From Deltaproteobacteria bacterium (lineage in GTDB: Bacteria > Desulfobacterota > Desulfomonilia > UBA1062): DNA of 64,000 nt. The stretch is taken from the NCBI GenBank assembly GCA_018433775.1, contig JAHDQN010000013.1, positions 62,001 to 126,000 of the forward strand, given 5' to 3'. Made by a program: the position numbers and the translations under genes. The notes beneath the pieces were generated by a model, which had not been told where the DNA came from, searched no databases, and saw nothing but the letters and a program-made list of their open reading frames with translations. This document shows positions 56,150 through 62,670 of the stretch, in pieces; positions within the stretch are counted from its first letter, which is position 1; each line of letters starts with the position of its first letter.

Positions 56150-56799
56150 TGTCGTCACCTCATCTTCCGGAGGTGTGCCAACACTGCCGGGGACTCGGCG
56201 AGCCTGGGAGATCACACGGGTTTTTCCTTTGATCCGGCTGATCCGGATACGGGCTAAAAGACCATGAGACCTCTCCGGCTGGTTTGACAGCGGTGGGTTT
56301 TCAGCCTCCATGCGAAATAATGAAGACAGTGGTACCTGTTATGCTGACACCTCTCGCTCGAGAGGGATAAACGGCGTTCTCAATGTTTCAAAAGGGAGAA
56401 CCGGCGTGCACGAAGAGCTGAAATCACCCTGCCTGTCCAGCCCCGGATGGAGGCTCGTTTGTATCCATGGCAAACCTCCTGTTTGATTTGTTCCTCTCAA
56501 GATTGAGAGTAACATATTATTTATACACAACAATGGCCCCCGGTCAGGGAGACGCTGCAAGGGTTTGTATGAAAAGCCTGTTTTCAAGCTTTTCAGCAGC
56601 GGGGGCATCTCGAGCACCGCGGCGGGAGCAGCCGGGGGAGGGCAGGCACCCGCTGCAGCCCTTCGCAATCCGTCGCAGCCGGCCGGGTCTGTCGCCAGTG
56701 GTACGATCTGGGTATGGGAGATGTTCGATAGTATGGACCTTTGCAGGGCAAGCCCTTCGACCCTTCCGAGTCCTGAAAAAAGCGAACAGGAAGGAGGGT
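56150..56799. other. non-coding region with operator-like palindromes
   Basis: No secure gene in 650 bases. Two 16-bp palindromes are present: CCTCTCGCTCGAGAGG (56350-56365) and CTCTCAAGATTGAGAG (56494-56509), with an AT-rich promoter-like stretch next to the second. Between them, a minus-strand ATG at 56468 has an ideal AGGAGG site but its frame stops after 14 codons (56424). A plus-strand TTG frame at 56565-56816 begins YEKPVF and is discussed in the findings. Confidence 0.4.
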
Positions 56800-57471
56800 T
56801 CAGGCGATCTTCTTGACGAAGATGATCTTCCCGTCGCCCGGTGAGTAGAAGTTTTCGAGAAACGCCTCCTGCCGGAAGCCGGCAGACCGGTAGAACCTCC
56901 GGGTGGGTTCGTAGAGCTCCCGGGAAGAGGTCTCCGCGTAGAGCCTGCTCCCGCCCGAGGACGCGACCGCCTCTTCGGTCTGCGCGAGCAGGGCCCGGCC
57001 GATGCCGCCGCCCCGGCGGTCCTGCCTCACCACGATCCAGTAGAGGTCGAAGCTGCTCAGCGTTCCCGGGACCGGCCCAAAGCAGGTGTATCCGGTGATT
57101 TCTCCGGTATGTCCGTTGCCCCGGGCCTGAACGGTATTCCCCATGCGCCCGGTCTGAACGGTGCGGTCCATGCCCCCGGCTTGAGCGGCACGCCCGGTGC
57201 ACATGTCCTGAACGGTGCTCCCGGTGCAGCCGGTATGCGTGAGGCTGTCCTGCCCCGCTCCCGGGTACTCCTGCGCAAAGATGAAGTGGTAGCCGCTCTC
57301 CGGGCCTTTTTCGAGCCGCTCCCTGACCAGCTCTTCGGCGATGAGCACCTCCTCGGCGGAAAAGAACCCGGTCGATGCGGTCATGGACCTGACGAGCTCG
57401 ACATCCCGGGGTTCGACCCCGCGCCGGAACACAAGCCCGCCGATGACGTCCATGGAAGGTCTCGCGGCCAT
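56800..57471 (-). CDS. GNAT family acetyltransferase with repeat insertion
   Basis: A 223-residue N-acetyltransferase. The acetyl-CoA motif RQDRRGGGIGRALL (about 149-162) and the later FYRSAGF motif mark the GNAT fold. A run of four 9-residue repeats at about residues 80-115 (TVQDMCTGR, AAQAGGMDR, TVQTGRMGN and TVQARGNGH-like) lies in a loop between strands, coded by a 27-bp tandem repeat. The gene is the last of a kamA-ATP-grasp-ATP-grasp-GNAT operon and starts 5 bp after the preceding stop. With a lysine aminomutase upstream, a role in acetylating a beta-lysine product is plausible. The start (57471 or 57453) is uncertain. Confidence 0.82.
   Translation of the reverse strand: MAARPSMDVIGGLVFRRGVEPRDVELVRSMTASTGFFSAEEVLIAEELVRERLEKGPESGYHFIFAQEYPGAGQDSLTHTGCTGSTVQDMCTGRAAQAGGMDRTVQTGRMGNTVQARGNGHTGEITGYTCFGPVPGTLSSFDLYWIVVRQDRRGGGIGRALLAQTEEAVASSGGSRLYAETSSRELYEPTRRFYRSAGFRQEAFLENFYSPGDGKIIFVKKIA
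57127..57234 (-). repeat. 27-bp tandem repeat inside GNAT gene
   Basis: Four units start at 57127, 57154, 57181 and 57208, exactly 27 bp apart, each beginning CTGAACGGT or TTGAGCGGC on the plus strand. The period is a multiple of three, so it keeps the GNAT frame and encodes 9-residue repeats. The units differ by several substitutions. Confidence 0.85.
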
Positions 57472-57475
57472 GCGG

Positions 57476-58468
57476 TCAGCGGCCTCCCGCCGCGTCGGCC
57501 ACGATCCGATCCACGAGCTCCCGAAACGGGATGCCCGCCCGGACGGCCGCCGCGACAAACCCGCTGTCGGGCGAGATGCACGGGTTTGCGTTGATCTCCA
57601 GCACAAAGGGGTTTCCCTCGCCGTCGACCCGGAAATCCACCCGCGCATATCCCCTGAGCTCGAAGAGCTGCCAGCACTGAAGCGCCAGGGACTTCAATCC
57701 CTCCAGGAGCGGCGCATCGGACGGCTCGAAATCGAAGCTGCGCGTCGTTGCCCGGTACTCGGGCGACTCCTCGTCCCACTTGGCCCGGTAATCAACGATT
57801 TTTTTTCTGCCGGGCGGGAGGTCGAACCTGATCTCGGCGGGAGGAAGCACCTGCGGGCCTTCCAGGCCCGCCAGGACCGAGAGGTTGAACTCCCTGCCGT
57901 CGATGAACCGCTCGGCAAAGCACTCGTGCCCCATCCTGCCGGCCCGGCCGTTCACCAGGGCCTCGAGCTCGTCCCTGGACAGGGCCGTCACCACCGACGT
58001 CTCGTCCATGCCGACGGACGCCTCTTCCCACAGGGCCTTGACGATGTATTCCCCGGGAAAGGGGCACGCGCACCGGGCCCGGTCTCCGGGCACGAGCCAC
58101 GCGGGCGTGGGGACGCCGCAGGAGTGCATCCACTTTTTCGCGAGCACCTTGTTCGAGGTGAGGAACATGGCATCGGCGCCTGCGCCGGTATAGGGGATCT
58201 TCAGGTGGTCGAGAAACGAGCACGCCCAGTGGATGAGCCTGCCGTCGCCGTCCACCGACTCCACCAGGTTGAAGGCGCACCGGGGCTTCAGGTGTCTGAG
58301 CTCCTCAGCATAGGCCTCGGAGCGGTGGTCGAAGGGCATGATTATCGCCCGGCAGCCCGACTCTTCGAGGGCTTGTGCCACCTGGGACGCCTGGGTGAGC
58401 ACGTCCTGCTCGTCCGCCGATGCCCGGGAGCTCACGGGGTTGTGGATGACGACCACGGTGTCCGGCAC
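57476..58468 (-). CDS. ATP-grasp ligase (D-Ala-D-Ala ligase-like), second of pair
   Basis: A 330-residue ATP-grasp enzyme related to D-alanine-D-alanine ligase. An N-terminal substrate domain (IHNPVSSRASADEQ.., HLKPRCAFNLVES) is followed by the ATP-grasp core with YIVKALWEEASVG (nucleotide lysine), ERFIDGREFNLSVLAG and the metal-binding FVLEINANPCISPDSG. The motifs are complete, so it should form an amide bond between a carboxyl-phosphate and an amine. Its substrates differ from peptidoglycan D-Ala because the family stretch near the C-terminus is changed. GTG start overlaps the previous stop by one base (TAGTG). It is the third gene of the kamA operon. Confidence 0.85.
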   Translation of the reverse strand: MPDTVVVIHNPVSSRASADEQDVLTQASQVAQALEESGCRAIIMPFDHRSEAYAEELRHLKPRCAFNLVESVDGDGRLIHWACSFLDHLKIPYTGAGADAMFLTSNKVLAKKWMHSCGVPTPAWLVPGDRARCACPFPGEYIVKALWEEASVGMDETSVVTALSRDELEALVNGRAGRMGHECFAERFIDGREFNLSVLAGLEGPQVLPPAEIRFDLPPGRKKIVDYRAKWDEESPEYRATTRSFDFEPSDAPLLEGLKSLALQCWQLFELRGYARVDFRVDGEGNPFVLEINANPCISPDSGFVAAAVRAGIPFRELVDRIVADAAGGR

Positions 58469-59454
58469 TACCGGCCCCCGTCTATTCTCTTGATCGCGCT
58501 TTTCAGTATGCGCTCCATGAGCTCCTGAAAGGTGATGCCGTTGAGCCTGCAGAGTATGGGCAGGTCGGAATGCACGGGGTTGAGGCCGGCCAGCGGGTTG
58601 ACCTCGATGAAGTTGGGCCTGCCCCGGCCGTCCATGCGGATGTCCACCCTGCCCCCGTCCCTGCACCCCAGGACCTTCCACGCCGAGAGGGCCAGCCCGG
58701 CGCAGGATTCAATCACCTCGGGCTCGGGCACCCGGTAGTCGATGACCTGCTCGTAGTTGGACTTGTTGTGGTACGAGTAGATGAGGTCTTCCTCCCCGCT
58801 TTTCCTGAACAGCACCTCCATGACCCCCACCGCCGAGGCCTCGCCGCCCGTGCCCACCACGCCCGCCGTGAACTCCCTGCCGGGCAGAAAGGTCTCCACG
58901 AGCACCTGCTGGTGAAACTCGGCCAGCAGGCTTTCGCACACCTGTTTGAGCTCGGCCGGGGTCTTCACCCGCGACGCGTCGCTGATGCCCTTGCCGGTTC
59001 CCTCGGCCACGGGCTTGACAAAGAGCGGGTAGGGCAGGGACACGGCCTCGATCTCGGCGGGCGTGCCCACCACGGCGAAGTCCGCGGTCGGTAAGCCGGC
59101 GCCCCGGAGCACGGCCTTGGTCATGCCCTTGTGCAGGGTGAGCGCCAGCACCAGGGGGTCGGAGAAGGTGTAGGGGATCTCGTAGGCGTCGAGCAGCGCG
59201 GGAACGAGGGCTTCACGGCCCACGCCGTGCAGGCCCTCCGCGATGTTGAACACCAGGTCCCACCTCTCTCCCCGGGCGAGGCGCCGGACCAGCTGCCTGG
59301 CGTTGCCGATCCGCTCGGTCTCGTGGCCGCAGGCCCGGATCGCCTCGTCGAGGGCGTCGATGGTGTCCACGCGGTCGAACTCGGCGGTCTCTTCAAGGGT
59401 GTATCCTTCCCCCAGGTAATCGTCCCTGAGGTCGTAGGTCATGCCGATTTTCAT
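58468..59454 (-). CDS. ATP-grasp ligase (D-Ala-D-Ala ligase-like), first of pair
   Basis: A 328-residue ATP-grasp enzyme, clearly homologous to but diverged from the adjacent ligase. Segments: KIGMTYDLRDDYLGEGY at the N-terminus, WDLVFNIAEGLHG, KPVAEGTGKGISDASRV (ATP-binding), LVETFLPGREFTAGVVG and the metal site NFIEVNPLAGLNPVHSDLP. The pair of different ligases suggests two successive amide bonds. I chose the ATG at 59454, with AGGTG 6 bases upstream, over a GTG at 59463 that directly follows the kamA stop. Second gene of the operon. Confidence 0.85.
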   Translation of the reverse strand: MKIGMTYDLRDDYLGEGYTLEETAEFDRVDTIDALDEAIRACGHETERIGNARQLVRRLARGERWDLVFNIAEGLHGVGREALVPALLDAYEIPYTFSDPLVLALTLHKGMTKAVLRGAGLPTADFAVVGTPAEIEAVSLPYPLFVKPVAEGTGKGISDASRVKTPAELKQVCESLLAEFHQQVLVETFLPGREFTAGVVGTGGEASAVGVMEVLFRKSGEEDLIYSYHNKSNYEQVIDYRVPEPEVIESCAGLALSAWKVLGCRDGGRVDIRMDGRGRPNFIEVNPLAGLNPVHSDLPILCRLNGITFQELMERILKSAIKRIDGGR

Positions 59455-59463
59455 CGCCGTCAC

Positions 59464-60765
59464 CTAGAGCGGGTTTCCGCACTCGCAGTCGGGGTAGCGG
59501 AACTGGCGGTTCTCGTAGTTCCGCAAGACGATGCCGTCCGGCTGCCTGCATTGGAAGTAGTCGGGCAGCAGGGGTATCTTGCCGCCGCCTCCGGGAGCGT
59601 CGATCACGTAGTGCGGCACGGCGTAGCCCGTGGTGTGGCCCCTGAGGCCCTCGATCATCTCCAGGCCCTTGGCCACGGTGGTCCTGAAGTGGGCGGACCC
59701 GAGGATGGGATCGCACTGGTAGAGATAGTACGGCCTCACCCGGACCTTGAGCAGCCCGTGATAGAGGCTCTTCAGGGTCTCGACGCGGTCGTTGATGCCT
59801 TTGAGCAGCACGGTCTGGCTGCCCAGGGGGATGCCCGCGTCCGCGAGCTGGGTGCAGGCGGCCTGTGTCTCGGGGGTGAGCTCGTCGGGATGGGTGAAGT
59901 GGATGCTTATCCACAGGGGGTGATACTTCTTGAGCATGCGCACGAGCCTGGTGGTGATCCGCTGGGGCAGCACGGCGGGCACCTTGGTGCCGATGCGGAT
60001 GACCTCCACGTGCGGTATGCGCCTGATGCTGGAAAGGAGGAATTCCAGCTGGCTGTCCGGCAATGTCAGGGGATCGCCCCCGGAGATGAGGACGTCCCTG
60101 ATCTCGGGCGTCGACTCGATGTAGGCGATGGCCTGCTGCCACTGCTTGATCCCGCTCCTGAACTTGTGCTGGTCTCCCACCATCCGGGAGCGCGTGCAGT
60201 ACCGGCAGTTGGTCGAGCAGAAGCCCGTGGTCAGGAACAGGGCGCGGTCAGGGTAGCGGTGTACGAGTCCGGGCACCGGGCTCTGGTTGTCCTCTCCCAG
60301 GGGGTCTTCGGCCTCACCGGGCGAGACGAGGTATTCCCCGGCCACCGGGATGACCGACCGGCGGATGGCCTGGAGCGGGTCCGAGGGGTCGATGAGGCTC
60401 GCGTAATACGGCGTCACCCGGAAAGGCAGCCCGGTCGAGCGGCGGGTGACGGCCTCGTACTCGTCCTGTGAGAGCGGGAGTATCCTCTGGATCTGGTCGA
60501 GCGTGCAGATGCTGTTGCGGATCTGCCAGTGCCAGTTGGACCATTCGGCCTCGGTGATGTGGGGATAGAAATCATTGATGAACTGACGTGTCCGGTTGCT
60601 GATGGGCACCCGGGCGGAGAGGGAAAACCGTCGTGCCGGCCGGGCCGGGAACAGAAGACTGCGGGCGAGAGCCGCAGACGGCGAGGGGGGCTCCTCCGGC
60701 ACTTCGCTACCCAAGGGATCCGGGTCTTCGAGTGAAGCAGACATTGCAGGACTGTTGTTGTTCAT
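59464..60765 (-). CDS. kamA: lysine 2,3-aminomutase (radical SAM, PLP)
   Basis: A 433-residue radical-SAM aminomutase that should convert L-lysine to beta-lysine. The cluster motif CxxxCxxC is CSTNCRYC (Cys183, 187, 190). The PLP lysine is Lys396 in DAPGGGGK, and the acids that bind the substrate's epsilon-amino group are Asp352 (YQCDPILG) and Asp389 (VIDAPG). Their spacing (37 and 7 residues) equals that of Asp293, Asp330 and Lys337 of the Clostridium subterminale enzyme, arguing for lysine rather than glutamate as substrate. The C-terminus has PDCECGNP. AAAGGAGG precedes the ATG at 60765. It heads a four-gene operon with two ATP-grasp ligases and a GNAT, not the usual ablB partner. Confidence 0.93.
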   Translation of the reverse strand: MNNNSPAMSASLEDPDPLGSEVPEEPPSPSAALARSLLFPARPARRFSLSARVPISNRTRQFINDFYPHITEAEWSNWHWQIRNSICTLDQIQRILPLSQDEYEAVTRRSTGLPFRVTPYYASLIDPSDPLQAIRRSVIPVAGEYLVSPGEAEDPLGEDNQSPVPGLVHRYPDRALFLTTGFCSTNCRYCTRSRMVGDQHKFRSGIKQWQQAIAYIESTPEIRDVLISGGDPLTLPDSQLEFLLSSIRRIPHVEVIRIGTKVPAVLPQRITTRLVRMLKKYHPLWISIHFTHPDELTPETQAACTQLADAGIPLGSQTVLLKGINDRVETLKSLYHGLLKVRVRPYYLYQCDPILGSAHFRTTVAKGLEMIEGLRGHTTGYAVPHYVIDAPGGGGKIPLLPDYFQCRQPDGIVLRNYENRQFRYPDCECGNPL

Positions 60766-61542
60766 GTGCACATTCCTCCTTTGGTGGAATATCGGCAGTT
60801 TTTCTGGGGCTTATAAGAGAAAAAACGGGTACGGATGGTACGCATGAGCGGGATGACGTCAGGGGTGACGGGCGCGGTTTTCATCTATGGTATCTACGAT
60901 CTGACGAAAACACCCGGACTGGTTGTCATGAAGCCCTGAACCACATTCCCCATTGTCATATCCCTCATCATACTTGTTTGAAAACGTTTGCGTTTTCCTG
61001 TCCTTTTCACCTGGTCTGCATCAATTTTGAATTATCATTTAGACCATATGAAAAAAATAGCAAGCGAGAAATGTGCCTTGATGAAAAAAATTTATGTCAA
61101 CCTTTTTCCAGCAGGAGAAACGGGGATATCATGATTTTAAGTCATTGAATATATGTATATTTATCGCCATTCACGAATGCGCCCCCGGCAGGCGGGCCGG
61201 CCGGTCGTTCCAGGAATGACGATGCCAGCATCCTCTGCCAGCAGACTCTGTCCGCAGACCCGGGTGACGAGTGGCCGTGGTCCCCCGGCAGCCGGGGCGT
61301 GGCATTTCCTCGTTCTCTGCCGGCACCTGCCGGAACCGGGGTAAACCGTTTGCCGGGGTGTGAAGCCAAACGCGCTGCCTCCCGTTGCCCGGACAGAAGG
61401 GGGGTGCTGTTTCCATTCTCGCGTGCCTGCCCGCAAGCTTCCTGTCTCACCGGGGCCCGGACAGAGCTGACACCGGCTGCCCCGTGGCGGCCTTGCAGCT
61501 TCACGAGGCGGACGTGTCCGGGCCTCCATCCGGGGAGACGAT
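60766..61542. other. intergenic region upstream of kamA
   Basis: AT-rich DNA at 60950-61160 probably contains the kamA promoter and the far end of the pfpI transcript. A 31-codon plus frame at 60844-60939 has no good ribosome site. The GC-rich part from 61160 holds long overlapping frames on both strands with no recognisable content. No gene is supported. Confidence 0.4.
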
Positions 61543-61652
61543 CCCGGCTACTGGAGGTCATCCGGGCCGCTGCCCGGGTGTTGGTCCCGGCTACCGGCGC
61601 GTGCCCGGGCCGTCGCACGGAAGGATCCCCCGGCTACTGGAGCTTTTCGAGG
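61543..61652 (-). repeat. tandem repeat of pfpI 3' end
   Basis: Three units start at 61543, 61586 and 61629, exactly 43 bp apart, each beginning CCCGGCTAC on the plus strand. The last is the true end of pfpI with its stop codon; on the minus strand TAG recurs at 43-bp steps. The outer two units are diverged, with the 14-mer CTCCAGTAGCCGGG exact between units 1 and 3. Confidence 0.6.
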
Positions 61653-62143
61653 GCGGCCTTGACAAAGGCGGGGATGTCGCTCGGCCGGCGGCTGGACACC
61701 AGGTTTCCGTCCACCACCACCTCCTTGTCGACGAACTCGGCGCCCGAGTTTTTGATGTCCTGGATAATGGATTTCCACCCCGTGATCTTCCGGTTTTTCA
61801 GCTTCTGCGCGGTGATGAGCAGCTGCGGCGCGTGGCAGATGGTGAAGACGGGTTTGCCGCTCTCCATGAAGCTGCCCGCAAAGGAAACCGCCTCGTCGTG
61901 GGCCCGGAGGTTGTCCGGAGAGTGCCCGCCGGGAATGAAGAGCGCATCGAAATCGGCCGGCGAGGTGTCGGCCACCGACTCGTCGATGTGCACCCGGGTC
62001 CCCTTTTTCTTGCCCGACACGTCCTTTCCCTTCTCGATTCCCACGTGGACGAGCTGGTGCCCGTTTTCCCTGAAGCTTTCCGCGGGCTCGGAGTATTCAA
62101 CATCTTCGAACTGGTCGTCTATGAGTACGGCTATCCTGGCCAT
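61634..62143 (-). CDS. DJ-1/PfpI family protein
   Basis: A 169-residue protein of the DJ-1/PfpI superfamily. It opens RIAVLIDDQFEDVEY, has DALFIPGGHSPDNL in the middle and the nucleophile-elbow TICHAPQLL with Cys103-His104. Family members include deglycases, chaperone-like stress proteins and peptidases; which applies cannot be told from sequence alone. The ATG at 62143 follows AGGGAGG. A longer frame to 62269 lacks a site. Single gene, with its 3' end repeated downstream. Confidence 0.9.
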   Translation of the reverse strand: MARIAVLIDDQFEDVEYSEPAESFRENGHQLVHVGIEKGKDVSGKKKGTRVHIDESVADTSPADFDALFIPGGHSPDNLRAHDEAVSFAGSFMESGKPVFTICHAPQLLITAQKLKNRKITGWKSIIQDIKNSGAEFVDKEVVVDGNLVSSRRPSDIPAFVKAALEKLQ

Positions 62144-62492
62144 GGTATGCCTCCCTGACATTCCGCCGGGCACCGCCCTCGAATACGAACAGGAGATCTG
62201 CCCGGATATTCGTCCGATGGGCAGACGCCCGCGGAAGGGTCCATGGAGGGCTTCCAAGATGCATGCCATGAGGCGCAGGCGCTCGGAATCGTGCAGGGAA
62301 ACAGGGATGCGGTGCGTCCGGGACCCTCTGCGGGCCGGGGGCGTTTACGCCCGGGATGTTTCTCTCCACAGGACAGGGACGCCCGGGGCAGATCCCAGGG
62401 GCTTTCCGTGTGGCCGCGTTTCCCCCTGCGGGGCGGGCGTCTTGCACCGCAGGACTCTGCTTGAGCGGCGATGGCCGGCGTGCAGGATCGGG
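62144..62492. other. non-coding GC-rich gap
   Basis: About 350 bases with no gene or regulatory element that I can recognise apart from the pfpI ribosome site near 62150. Frames on both strands are short or overlap each other. Confidence 0.35.
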
Positions 62493-62600
62493 GTTATAGA
62501 TCGGGGTCAGGTCTCAACATATGACACGGGGAGTGTCATATGTTGAGACCTGACCCCATAACCTGTGTTCTGATTGAGACCTGGCCCCATGACATGACTG
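62493..62600. repeat. REP-like palindrome with an extra half copy
   Basis: A perfect 25-bp stem (62503-62527 with 62533-62557; arms start GGGGTCAGGTCTCAAC) has a 5-base loop and a further 6-bp outer stem GGTTAT/ATAACC after a bulge. A third, partial copy of the right arm follows at 62571-62600 (TGATTGAGACCTGGCCCCAT). The GGGGTCAGGTCT..-type arms resemble REP elements linked to IS200-like transposases. It lies between pfpI and the cysteine desulfurase, both on the minus strand. Confidence 0.75.
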
Positions 62601-62670
62601 TGAAACAAGGCAGGGCAGCCCGGGGTCTGCTCCGGGCCGGGAAAAGGACTTTGCCGGCCCGGTTCCAGGC

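Noticed and set aside
60844..60939. 31-codon plus-strand frame upstream of kamA
   Set aside because: No good ribosome site, no recognisable content, and it lies in the presumed promoter region of kamA.
61142..61618. 158-codon minus-strand frame after pfpI
   Set aside because: Low-complexity Arg/Gly/Ala/Pro composition, overlap with the pfpI-end repeats and several competing frames indicate non-coding GC-rich DNA.
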